Below the pieces are notes generated by a model. It was given only the letters and a program-made list of their open reading frames with translations, made no database searches and had not been told where the DNA came from. Of a DNA stretch of 64,000 nt, positions 1 to 9,474 are shown one piece after another. Numbering within the stretch: the first letter of the stretch is position 1; every line of letters begins with the position of its first letter. This DNA comes from Coniella vitis (Eukaryota > Ascomycota > Sordariomycetes > Diaporthales > Schizoparmaceae). The stretch is taken from the NCBI GenBank assembly GCA_011317545.1, contig WUJK01000004.1:434001-498000 (forward strand), read 5' to 3'. The position numbers and the translations under genes are program-made.

Positions 1-2
1 TT

Positions 3-3000
3 GGCCTCGACATGGAGAGCACCCAGTTTGTCGAGTGCCACGGTACCGGTACCAAAGCTGGTGATCCCGTCGAGGTCCGCGCCATCCACGAGACGCTGGG
101 TTCCAAGGCCAGTGCTTCGCGCAAGCTGATTGTTGGTTCCGTCAAGCCCAACATTGGTCACTTGGAGGCTGGCGCTGCCGTCGCTGGTGTCATCAAGGGT
201 ATCTTGGCCATGGAGAATGGCATGATCCCACCTCAGGTCTACCTCAACAAGCTCAACGAGGGTATTCCGTTTGACGAATGGAACATCCACGTGCCCCAGA
301 AGCTGACTCCCTGGCCCGTCACCGACGTCAAGCGCATGTCCGTCTCGTCCTTTGCCATGGGTGGCACCAACGCCCACGTCATTCTCGAGGGTGTCGACAA
401 GCGCAAGGGCCACCCTCTACTGACCAACGGCTCTGCTTCTGGTGGCTCCATGTTCTCTGGCAAGGAGCCTGTCCTGGACAAGAAGCGTCTCTTTACCTTC
501 AGCGCCTCTGACCAGGCTGGTTTGGAGCGTGTTGCTCAGACGCTGGCCGACCACCTCGACAGCCTCGGCCCCACTTCTACCAACCCGGAGTACATTGCCA
601 ACCTGGCCTACACCCTGGGCGAGGGTCGCTCCAAACTCAGCTGGAAGACTACCTGCATTGCCGAGAACGGCTTCGAGCTGCGCGAGAAGCTCGAGTCTCT
701 CAAGGGTGCCAATGCTGTCCGTTCCTCTGGCGAGCCCCGTATTGGCTTCGTCTTCACGGGTCAAGGTGCCCAGTGGGCTGGTATGGGTGCCGAGCTGCTT
801 GAACGCAAGGCCTTTGGCGAGTCCTTCCGCAAGTCTGCCGAGTACCTCAAGGAGTGCGGCTGCGAGTGGGACGCCATTGAGGAGCTGTGCCGTCCTGCGA
901 GCGAGTCGCGTGTCTCTGAGCCCGAGGTGTCGCAACCCATGTGCAACATTCTCCAAGTTGCGCTCGTCGACGAGCTTCGTGCGTGGGGCGTGAACCCGTC
1001 CAAGGTTGTCGGCCACTCATCTGGTGAAGTCGCTGCCGCCTACGCCATTGGGGCTCTGAGCCACAAGGATGCCGTCACTGCTGCCTACTACCGTGGTCAA
1101 GCTTCTGGACTCATCAAGACCAAGGCCAGCCACCTCAAGGGAGGTATGATGGCTGTTGGTCTGGGCCGCAAGGAGGCTGAGAAGTGGATCGAGAAGGTTG
1201 ATGCCGGCACCATCATTGTTGCTTGTGTCAACTCCCCCGAGAGTGTTACCCTTTCTGGCGACATGGCCGGCCTGGACCAGTTGCTGCCCATGCTCGATGC
1301 CGAGAAGATCTTTGCCCGCAAGCTCAAGGTCGACGTTGCCTACCACTCCCACCACATGAGGGAGGTCATGTCTGATTTGCTGGGTTTCATCAACCACATT
1401 GACGGCCAGCGTCCTTCCAAGCAGGCCGCCAAGATGATTTCGTCCGTCACTGGCAGCGAGATTGACCCTGAGGAACTCGGTGGCCTCTACTGGGTCAAGA
1501 ACTTGGTCTCGCCTGTTCTCTTTGCCGATGCTCTCTTGGAGCTGGTCACCCCAGCTGACCCCGTCACCAACTCCGTTTCTGACAACACTGTCGACATGCT
1601 CATTGAGATTGGTCCCCACTCGGCTCTTGGGGGCCCTGTTCAGCAGATTCTCAATGGCGGTGGCATCAAGAATGTTGCCTACGGCTCCGTTCTCAAGCGC
1701 GGCAAGGATGGCATGGACACTGCCTTTGACCTTGCTGCCGACCTCTTCTGCAAGGGCGCCGACCTGAGCTATATGGGTGTCAACGAGGATGCCGACTGCA
1801 AGAAGCTTTGCGACCTGCCTCCCTACCCCTGGAACCACACCAAGACATTCCACGCCGAGAGCCGCATTGACATTGCCGCGCATATGCGCAAGGTTCCTCG
1901 CAAGTCTCTGATTGGCGCTCCTCTGCCAGCAATGGACGAGAACGAGCGCGTCTGGCGTGGCTTCCTGTCGCTGGAGGAGGAGCCCTGGATCCGCGAGCAC
2001 AAGGTCCTGTCCATGATCCTGTTCCCCGGCGCCGGTATGGTTTCCATGATCCTTGAGGCTGCCTCGCAAATGGCCGACCCTGGCAAGACCGTTCAGTCTT
2101 ACAAGCTGCGTGACGTTGCCTTCTTCAGCGCCATGCCTATGAGCGAGGACACGCCCACCGAGACGGTTGTGCACGTTCGCCCTCACATTGTGTCCACTGC
2201 CGCCTCTAACCCTCACACCTGGTGGGAGTGGACCATTTCCTCTTGCACGGGCCGCGACCAGGCTCTTCGCGACAATGCTCGCGGTCTCATGACCATTGAG
2301 TACGTCACGGAGAGCGAGCAGATGAAGGCTGAGCAGGTCCACCTCCGCGATGCCAAGGTCGCCGAGTACAAGGAGGTCCTCGAGTCTTGCCCCGACACCT
2401 TTGAGAAGAAGAAGTTCTACGAGACGACCACCAACGTCTCTTGGTTCTACGGCCCTCTCTTCCAGACCCTGGACAACATGCACCCTGGCAAGGAAAAGTG
2501 CACATACGATGTTTTCCTCAAAGACTGTGGCCCTACCTACAGCGAGAAGCTGGTTGAGCGACCCTTCCTCATCCACCCTGCCATGCTTGACGCTGTTTTC
2601 CAGTCCTTTGTCGGTGGTACCTACACCGAGGACAAGCAGCTCAACATCCACAAAGCCACAGTGCCGACCGCTGTCGGTGAGTTTGAGATCTCTGCCAACT
2701 TCCCTGGGGATGTCGGTACTTGCCTGAAGGCCTTCTGCACCACCAAGCGCCACAGCTTCAGAGACACTGCTGCCGATGTGTACTGGCTGGATGAGAACCT
2801 CAACAACCTGTACCTGCAAGTTCGCGACTACCGCTCCACCGAGCTGTCTTCTTCGTCTGAGGAGCCTGTCGAGGTTGGCAAGAAGACCGAGACCAGCGAC
2901 CTCTGCACGGCCATCAACTGGAACCACACTCTGGAGCTGATCAAGCCCGAGGAGCTCAAGAAGATTACCGAGAGCCTGTCTCCTCTCGAGGCCACCTCTC

Positions 3001-6000
3001 TGCTCACCCGCATGTTCCTTCACGTCAACCCCTCTGCCAGCGTCATCGAGCTGCTGCCATCTGCAGATGTCGCTCAGGGTGCCGTTGCATCTGTCACTGA
3101 TGCCGCTACGCTGCCTGGCCAGATCCGCTACGCCGTTGCTTCCCCACAGGGTGACAACGTGGCCGATGTGTTCTACCTGGGCGATGCTGAGACACCAGCT
3201 CCTTCCGATGTCTCTGCGGCCGACCTGATTGTCGTTTCTCCCGCTTGCGAGGGCATTGCTGGGTTGGACAAGTACTTTGGCAAGGTTCTGTCCCTGGCCA
3301 AGTCCAACGCCAGCGTCATTTGCACTACGGCTCCCGAGACTACCGAGCCTGTGCTGGCCGAGAAGAACTACACGTCCACTCTGGGCGCTGGTCTGTACGC
3401 CCACCCGACCGAGGCCAAGGCCAAGAGCACCGAGGCCAAGCCCGAGGTCGTCATCATCGAGTCCCCCACTGCGGGAGAGGCCGTCAAGACTTTTGCTGGC
3501 AAGCTTTCCGAGACTCTGTCTGCTCTCGAGTATGCTGTCAAGACTGTCACTTGGGACAGCAAGGATATTGTCGCTACAACCGAGGGCAAGGCTGCCATCG
3601 CCCTGCTCGAGATGGAGCAGGCCATCCTCGACGAGATCTCCGAGGCCGACTTCTTTGCCCTCCGCGAGGTCATTCTCAAGGCGGAGCGTCTGTTGTGGCT
3701 CACGCACGGCGACGAGCCCGACTTCAACATGGTTGACGGTCTTGCCCGTGTGGTCCGCGGGGAGATTGTGGGCACTCGCTTCGACGTTCTCCACCTGTCC
3801 GCTGCCTCTGGTCTGGCTGTTGGTGCCGACCTGGCTGGCCGGGTGCTCAGCGCCAACTCCAAGGACAATGAGTTCCGCGAAAACAACGGCGCTCTGATGG
3901 TGTCGCGTATCAGCAAGGACAAGACCGAGAACGCCGACGTGAACCACCACCTCAAGGACTGGACAGGTGTCATGCCGCTCAAGGAGCACGATGGTCCTCT
4001 GCGCCTGACTGTGGGCCAGCCCGGTATCCTCGACACTCTCCAGTTCATCCCTGACGACAGATGGGTTGGCAAGCCTCTTGGCGACCGCGAGGTCGAGATC
4101 GAGGTCAAGGCCTCTGGTGTCAACTTCCGTGATGTCATGTCTTCGATGGGTATCCTCAACGACTCTTGGCTGGGTCTCGAAGCTGCCGGTATCATCACCG
4201 CTGTCGGCCCCAAGGTCACTCGTGTCAAGGTCGGCGACCGCGTTGCTGGCTGCGGTACTGGTGCTCACACCACTAACCTGCGCACATCCGAAGTCGCTTG
4301 TGCCAAGATCCCCGACACCATGACCTACGAGGAGGCTGCTGCCATGAGCGTCGTCCACACCACTGCGTACCACGCTCTGGTCAACCTCGCCAAGCTGCGC
4401 AAGGGCCAGTCTGTGCTCATTCACGCCGCTGCCGGTGGTGTCGGTCAGGCTGCCATCCAGCTGGCCAACCACCTGGGCTTGACTGTCTACGCCACTGTCG
4501 GTTCGCCGGAGAAGAGGAAGCTCCTTGTTGAGAAGTACGGTGTGAACCCCGACCACATCTTCAACTCTCGTGATGCTTCCTTTGTGCACGGCGTCAAGCG
4601 CATGACCAACGGCAAGGGTGTCAACTGCATCCTCAACTCGCTGTCTGGCGAACTTCTCCGCCAGTCGTGGTACTGTCTGGCCACTTTCGGTACCTTTGTT
4701 GAAATCGGTCTTCGTGACATTACGGGCAACACCCGTCTGGACATGAAGCCATTCATGCAAAACACCACCTTCACCTTCTTCAACCTTTTGCTTGTCATGG
4801 AGCACCTGCCCGACGAGATGGCGGAGATTGTCACCAACGTCTACGATCTCGTCCACCAGGGCGTCTTGTATGCTCCCACCGAGCTGACCACGTACCCGCT
4901 GGGCTCCATGGAGGAGGCCTTCCGCCTCATGCAGAGCGGTCGCCACCTGGGCAAGCTGGTCCTGACCATGGGCTCCGAGCCCCAGGCTCCCGTGCTGCAC
5001 AAGGCCAGCAACTCGCTCAAGCTCGACCCCAACGCCACCTACCTGCTCGTCGGTGGTCTCGGTGGTCTCGGTCGTTCCTTGGCTGGTATGTTCATCGACA
5101 GCGGCGCTCGCAACATCGCCTTTGTCTCTCGGTCTGGTGACGCCAGCGCCGAGGCCAAGAAGACCATGGACGCATTGGCTTCTCGTCCCGGCGTCTCCGT
5201 CAAGGCCTACAAGGCCGACATGGCCGACATGTCCTCTTTCGAGGCTGCCATGGGCCAGTGCGCGGATGAGCTCCCACCTGTCAAGGGTGTGGTGCAAATG
5301 GCCATGGTGCTCCGTGACGCCCTGTTTGAGAAGATGACGCACAACGAGTGGGTGACGTCCATCAAGCCCAAGGTGCACGGCACCCGCAACCTGCACCGCT
5401 TCTTTGACGAGTCGCGTCCCCTCGACTTTATGATGTTCTTCTCCTCTTGCGCCGGTGTGTTTGGCAACAGCGGCCAGGCCAACTACGCAGCTGGCAACAC
5501 GTACCAGGACGAGCTGGCCTACTACCGCCGCGCCAAGGGCCTGGCTGGTGTGTCCGTCGACCTCGGCATCATGCGCGACGTCGGTGTCGTGGCCGAGACA
5601 GGCGCCAAGGGCTTCCTCGCCCTCTGGGAGGAGGCGATTGGTATCCGTGAGAATGTCTTCCACGCCATGATGCGCAGCATCATCAACGGCCAGACGGACC
5701 CCAAGACGCGCGACACCTTCCCTGCGCAGGTCAGCACGGGTCTCGCCACCGCGGACGTCATGACGGAGTTTGGCCTCCCCCGGCCCGAGTACTTTGACGA
5801 CCCACGCATGGCCCGCCTTGCCATTGCCACGCACGCCGCCGGCGCCAACGCTGCCAAGGGCGGTGCGGCGACGATCGAGTCGCGCCTCATGGACGCCGAG
5901 GGGCTGGAGGAGGCGACGGACATCATCACCGAGGCGCTTGTGCAAAAGACGGCGGACATCCTGCAGATGCCTGCCAGTGAAGTCGACCCGAACAGACCCA

Positions 6001-6170
6001 TGTACGTGTACGGTGTCGACTCCCTGGTGGCTATGGAGGTGCGCAACTGGATCTCGCGTGAGATGAAGGCGAACATGGCGTTGCCTGAGATTCTGGCTGC
6101 CATGCCCATGTACAAGTTTGCAGGCAAGATTGCCGAGCGGAGTAAGCTTGTTACTGTCAAGGCGGAGTAA
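3..6170 (+). CDS. Highly reducing type I polyketide synthase, 5'-partial
   Basis: The reading frame is open from base 3 and ends at 6170, so the start and the KS catalytic Cys lie upstream of the window. Numbering from the Met at base 12, about 2052 residues are visible without an intron. Domains in order: the C-terminal part of the ketosynthase with the HGTGT His (residue 10) and the NIGH His (about 50); acyltransferase with GQGAQ near 250 and GHSSGE near 334; dehydratase with His663 and the Asp860 of LDAVFQ; a structural stretch at about 960-1330 with no methyltransferase glycine motif; enoylreductase with the NADPH loop AAAGGVGQAA near 1475; ketoreductase with GGLGGLG near 1681 and Ser/Tyr1825 active-site region; acyl carrier protein with Ser2004 in GVDSL. 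There is no thioesterase or reductase, so release needs a partner enzyme. In the usual dehydratase motif HxxxGxxxxP the Gly is Ser667. It is convergent with the aldo/keto reductase, a likely tailoring partner. The product cannot be named. Confidence 0.97.
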   Translation, partial: GLDMESTQFVECHGTGTKAGDPVEVRAIHETLGSKASASRKLIVGSVKPNIGHLEAGAAVAGVIKGILAMENGMIPPQVYLNKLNEGIPFDEWNIHVPQKLTPWPVTDVKRMSVSSFAMGGTNAHVILEGVDKRKGHPLLTNGSASGGSMFSGKEPVLDKKRLFTFSASDQAGLERVAQTLADHLDSLGPTSTNPEYIANLAYTLGEGRSKLSWKTTCIAENGFELREKLESLKGANAVRSSGEPRIGFVFTGQGAQWAGMGAELLERKAFGESFRKSAEYLKECGCEWDAIEELCRPASESRVSEPEVSQPMCNILQVALVDELRAWGVNPSKVVGHSSGEVAAAYAIGALSHKDAVTAAYYRGQASGLIKTKASHLKGGMMAVGLGRKEAEKWIEKVDAGTIIVACVNSPESVTLSGDMAGLDQLLPMLDAEKIFARKLKVDVAYHSHHMREVMSDLLGFINHIDGQRPSKQAAKMISSVTGSEIDPEELGGLYWVKNLVSPVLFADALLELVTPADPVTNSVSDNTVDMLIEIGPHSALGGPVQQILNGGGIKNVAYGSVLKRGKDGMDTAFDLAADLFCKGADLSYMGVNEDADCKKLCDLPPYPWNHTKTFHAESRIDIAAHMRKVPRKSLIGAPLPAMDENERVWRGFLSLEEEPWIREHKVLSMILFPGAGMVSMILEAASQMADPGKTVQSYKLRDVAFFSAMPMSEDTPTETVVHVRPHIVSTAASNPHTWWEWTISSCTGRDQALRDNARGLMTIEYVTESEQMKAEQVHLRDAKVAEYKEVLESCPDTFEKKKFYETTTNVSWFYGPLFQTLDNMHPGKEKCTYDVFLKDCGPTYSEKLVERPFLIHPAMLDAVFQSFVGGTYTEDKQLNIHKATVPTAVGEFEISANFPGDVGTCLKAFCTTKRHSFRDTAADVYWLDENLNNLYLQVRDYRSTELSSSSEEPVEVGKKTETSDLCTAINWNHTLELIKPEELKKITESLSPLEATSLLTRMFLHVNPSASVIELLPSADVAQGAVASVTDAATLPGQIRYAVASPQGDNVADVFYLGDAETPAPSDVSAADLIVVSPACEGIAGLDKYFGKVLSLAKSNASVICTTAPETTEPVLAEKNYTSTLGAGLYAHPTEAKAKSTEAKPEVVIIESPTAGEAVKTFAGKLSETLSALEYAVKTVTWDSKDIVATTEGKAAIALLEMEQAILDEISEADFFALREVILKAERLLWLTHGDEPDFNMVDGLARVVRGEIVGTRFDVLHLSAASGLAVGADLAGRVLSANSKDNEFRENNGALMVSRISKDKTENADVNHHLKDWTGVMPLKEHDGPLRLTVGQPGILDTLQFIPDDRWVGKPLGDREVEIEVKASGVNFRDVMSSMGILNDSWLGLEAAGIITAVGPKVTRVKVGDRVAGCGTGAHTTNLRTSEVACAKIPDTMTYEEAAAMSVVHTTAYHALVNLAKLRKGQSVLIHAAAGGVGQAAIQLANHLGLTVYATVGSPEKRKLLVEKYGVNPDHIFNSRDASFVHGVKRMTNGKGVNCILNSLSGELLRQSWYCLATFGTFVEIGLRDITGNTRLDMKPFMQNTTFTFFNLLLVMEHLPDEMAEIVTNVYDLVHQGVLYAPTELTTYPLGSMEEAFRLMQSGRHLGKLVLTMGSEPQAPVLHKASNSLKLDPNATYLLVGGLGGLGRSLAGMFIDSGARNIAFVSRSGDASAEAKKTMDALASRPGVSVKAYKADMADMSSFEAAMGQCADELPPVKGVVQMAMVLRDALFEKMTHNEWVTSIKPKVHGTRNLHRFFDESRPLDFMMFFSSCAGVFGNSGQANYAAGNTYQDELAYYRRAKGLAGVSVDLGIMRDVGVVAETGAKGFLALWEEAIGIRENVFHAMMRSIINGQTDPKTRDTFPAQVSTGLATADVMTEFGLPRPEYFDDPRMARLAIATHAAGANAAKGGAATIESRLMDAEGLEEATDIITEALVQKTADILQMPASEVDPNRPMYVYGVDSLVAMEVRNWISREMKANMALPEILAAMPMYKFAGKIAERSKLVTVKAE

Positions 6171-7094
6171 GAAGGGGCCTTGTGGGGTGTAATGTGTTTT
6201 TGGAGAGAGGTGATTTGATGGAGAAAAGGGCAAAGGCGAAAGAACAAGGCAAAATAGGGGGGTCCTAGCTCCATTGGACTTCGGATTTGATGCCCTGGGG
6301 GGTTTGAGCGCTACCAAATCCTTCTTCTGGGGGTTCGATGATGAGTGTGGTGGAGTGGGCGGATGGGTGGATGGTGGTCTGGCTTTTGTCTTTGCAAATG
6401 TAATGATACATCCGAGCTCTTTTGGGGGCGCCGTGCTGAAGCATATTTTGGGGGGGGTTGAAGATGTTAGATTTCTGTTTAGAAGACGGTTGGGTTTGGG
6501 TTTCCCTACTTTTCCTTTTTCTGTTTTATGAATATTTCATAGCTGTTGGGTAGATTAAGATTGTTTTGTCATCGCTTTGGGTTTTGTGTTTCCTCTTTTC
6601 GTGACTATGCTCTTTTTATGAATTGTATTTGCAAACAATGTTTGGGATGATGCAGCATTACCTGGAGTTGTTCCGACCACTGTAGGCATGTTTCTCCATA
6701 TGAGATAGTAGAGAGCCTTTGTTTTCCCTCGCCGAATGGCGTTGTCGAGCCTCTGATGGAATGAAGAACCTTCCGGATTATATATGAGACTACGTATGTG
6801 GGTTTGATTATGAGGCTCATACTTTACCTGTGAATGTATCCATGAGGGTTGCTCAGTGCGAGTCTGTATGAGAAACAAAACTCTGCTCGATGGAACTGAA
6901 CTCTATCTAGTAAGCGATTGGTTGGATCAAGACATTATTGGTCACGCCTGTTGTATAATTTCGCACTGCCCAATCACAGTATGTTTGTGATTGTATTATT
7001 TTATCCGCTCTGCTTTGCATAATTCTATTTCTATTTTCTCTTCTATACCATATGAGCTCAATAGAAATACAACCCACCCACACCGCCTCTCCCC
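6171..7094. other. Intergenic region between convergent PKS and aldo/keto reductase
   Basis: This interval holds the 3' flanks of both genes. It is moderately AT-rich from about 6480 and contains only short open frames on both strands with no family features. An AATAAA-like stretch sits near 7120 inside the reductase 3' end. No gene, repeat or RNA was recognised. Confidence 0.6.
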
Positions 7095-8378
7095 TCATTT
7101 ATTCATATGCGGATGCAAATAAAACGTCTTCCCCTCATACCCATCCTGCCTCGCCGCTTCTTCCAGCCGCGCATACACGCTCTTGTCCAAGTCACCATCA
7201 TCCCCCTGCTCCTCACCAAGCAACTGCACCACCTTCCTAGCCCTGTTGCCATCCGACGTGGACGTAGTGAGGATCGCTTTCCCGCCGCCAAGGTCAAGCT
7301 GCCACGCCCACTTGAGCAGGATCTCGTGCGGCGTCAGGCCTGTCTCTGCAGAAAGGGCGTCGAGGCTTGCGAGGAGCGTGGGAGAGGCGGAGCGTTTGGA
7401 GAGGCGGTTTGTCACTGGGGTGAGGACGCCGTAGTCTGTGGTGTGGTATTGTCAGTTGGGGGGAAAGGACTGAGGGTGAAAATGGGGACAACCAGAAGGG
7501 GACTGGGTAGGAGAGGAGAAGGGAAAAAAAGAGAAAAAAAGGAAAGGAAAAAAAAAAGAGGACAAACACTTTGGAATGATGCCGTGCTTGCGCTCAAACG
7601 CGGCTCGTTGCTTGAACTTGGGATCGTCGAGGAGATGCGGGTTGAGTTCGTATTCGCTGATCTGGGGGATGTGCTTGATGTCGTTGTTTGCGAATTGGGC
7701 TTCGTAGTCGTCTATGGACCTGTTTTTTGTTTGTTTTATATGTAGGTGAATAGTCAGTCACGCCGAACAAAGTCTCGGTATAAGAAATACTGCATCAATC
7801 TTAGAAACCCACGGAAAGGGGGAAAAGAAAAAGAAAAAAACAACGCACCAGTTCGAGACACCAATAACCCTCACAAGCCCCTGGTCCTTGAGCTCCTCCA
7901 GCACCGCCCACGCCTCACGGTTACTCAAATTCTCGCCTTTACTCCGCGGTGGGAAATGCAACAGTGCAGCGTCCAAGTACCCTCCTCCTCCTCGCCCTTC
8001 TCCGGCCTTTTCGCGTCCACCCTCAGCAGCATCATCATCATCATCATCATCATCATGGAACCCGAAATCACGGATGATCCGTTGCGCACTCTCAATGATA
8101 TCCCCCCGCTGCGCAGGCTTCATCGCACAGTACGTGTTGAGCTTGAGGCTGATGTAGAGCTCTTCGCGCGGGATGCCCGCATCGCGGATCGCGCGGATGG
8201 CGCTGGGCAGGTTCGTGTACAGGTCGCCGCAGTCAAAGTGGCGGAAGCCGGCGGCGAGGGCGGCGGCGACCTGGGCGTACGAGTCGGTGGGGATCGGGTG
8301 GGTGTGGCCTGGGGCCCAGTGCATGAGGGAGCCGAGGCCGAAGCAGAGGCGGGGAAGGGGGAGGGTGGGAGCCGTCAT
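7095..8378 (-). CDS. Aldo/keto reductase, three exons
   Basis: Inferred exons on the minus strand are 8378-7849, 7719-7568 and 7435-7095, giving 340 residues. Intron 1 (7848-7720) has donor GTGCGT and acceptor ACAG. Intron 2 (7567-7436) has donor GTTTGT and acceptor CACAG; splicing keeps the frame through GVSNW-SIDDYEAQ and IIPK-YYGVLTP. The protein begins with an AKR-type first strand (LCFGLGSLMHW) and shows the usual catalytic tetrad: Asp49 and Tyr54 in FDCGDLYTN, Lys79 in ISLKLN, His141 in LLHFP. Members of this NADPH-dependent family reduce aldehydes or ketones in the cytosol. Between the Lys and His motifs there is an unusual low-complexity insert, eight Asp (109-116) followed by a Gly/Glu-rich run, encoded by an ATC trinucleotide repeat at 8031-8056. 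Both introns contain long polypyrimidine runs. Its position next to the PKS suggests a cluster role; the substrate is unknown. The exact donor of intron 2 is the least certain point. Confidence 0.88.
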
Positions 8379-9010
8379 TGTGGGATGGGTGGATAGCTGT
8401 GAGGAAATGGAGGAGTTGTGGTGGTGGCGATGGTGGTGAGTTGGGCGGGTTGAATGGAAGAATTCGAGGATATACTGTGCTTGGGTGCGCCAAAGGCCTC
8501 ACAGAGTTCCTATTCTGGATGTTGACAACGTTACACTATAGGAAGGATCCAGATATGTGCCACCGTTGTACTATAGGCTAATAGAATAGCATGCCGAGTA
8601 CACTTTAATCCGTCTTTTCCTATTCGGCCAATCGCTGTGTTTAGTATAAATCCGTTTGTCCTTTAGCATCCTATGCGCACAATTCCGCGCTCCAAAACAC
8701 AAGGCTCGGCCGCTATTTGATCCCCCGCATTTGGAGAGAGCATTATTAGTTCAAATGTTACGATCACTTGATGTTACTCCTCTTTGTCCTTCTTTTGGGC
8801 GGTTGTTGCTCGGCAGTGTATCTCGGGAGTCACGTATATCGTATCGTGGTTGACCAACTGCTCGACAATGCTCGTTGGTGCATTCTTACACTAAATAATG
8901 TATTTATATTCTTGGTAAATCATGGGCAATTGTTGATTTCTGAGGGGTAGAAATGAAGCCCATACAGTCCCAGAGGGTTCAAACGTTGCCGGATATTCTC
9001 TATCCAATAC
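8379..9010. other. Upstream region of the aldo/keto reductase, up to the retrotransposon island
   Basis: This holds the presumed reductase promoter (minus-strand transcription) and then moderately AT-rich sequence with only short frames on both strands. No coding family, tRNA or clear promoter box is recognised. Normal CA/TG-containing sequence persists up to the island edge, so RIP has not visibly spread here. Confidence 0.5.
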
Positions 9011-9015
9011 AAAGA
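9011..9015. repeat. Left target-site duplication AAAGA of the retrotransposon island
   Basis: AAAGA directly precedes the first LTR (beginning TATTATAACCC at 9016). The same five bases directly follow the last LTR end (ATTACA, ending 41253). Five base pairs is the usual target duplication length for Ty3/Gypsy elements. Confidence 0.75.
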
Positions 9016-9474
9016 TATTATAACCCATGAATATGCAGGTCACAGGAACAGGCCAGCGCAACTATATACTAGCAAATCGGAACCTCAACGGACCGATGGG
9101 GATCTCTTATGTAAGAACACAGAGTGGCATAATCAGGGTTAGGGTCCTGATGGTTGTACGATCGATAGAATCGATATCGACTATATCGACTAGCATACTA
9201 TAGATCGATAGGATCGATATCGACTATATCGACTTACTAAGATAACGGAAGGATATAAGGACGGATAGTTTCTTATTATTTAGATAGTTTTCCTTATAAA
9301 CTTTAATTATAAATCTAAGTATTATTTTATATAATAGGGTAATCCCTCTTAATTACTTATAATACTTAATATTACTCGATAACGTACGAAGACTTAAAGG
9401 TATATTTCCCCCTCCTATTAATATATAACTTATAGGTACTTCTAGAATTAGGGATTTAGGTAAGGATTATTATA
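9016..9474 (+). repeat. LTR1 (5' LTR of unit A, U3 type 3)
   Basis: It starts TATTATAACCC (TG changed to TA) and ends AAGGATTATTATA. The first roughly 120 bases are hardly mutated, and the rest is strongly RIP-affected. The middle part, about 9145-9240, differs from all other LTRs and contains a 31-bp direct repeat. The ends align with LTR2 to LTR7. Confidence 0.85.
9161..9234 (+). repeat. Two 31-bp direct repeats inside LTR1
   Basis: Copies at 9161-9191 and 9204-9234 differ by one base (GAA versus GGA at the eighth to tenth positions) and are separated by 12 bases. Each is rich in overlapping ATCGAT/TCGA palindromes. The repeat is absent from the other LTRs of the island. Confidence 0.85.

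Noticed and set aside
1017..6317. 1766-codon open frame on the minus strand opposite the PKS
   Set aside because: It mirrors the strongly biased third-position codon use of the PKS, has low-complexity composition (His, Gly, Leu, Val runs) and no family motif.
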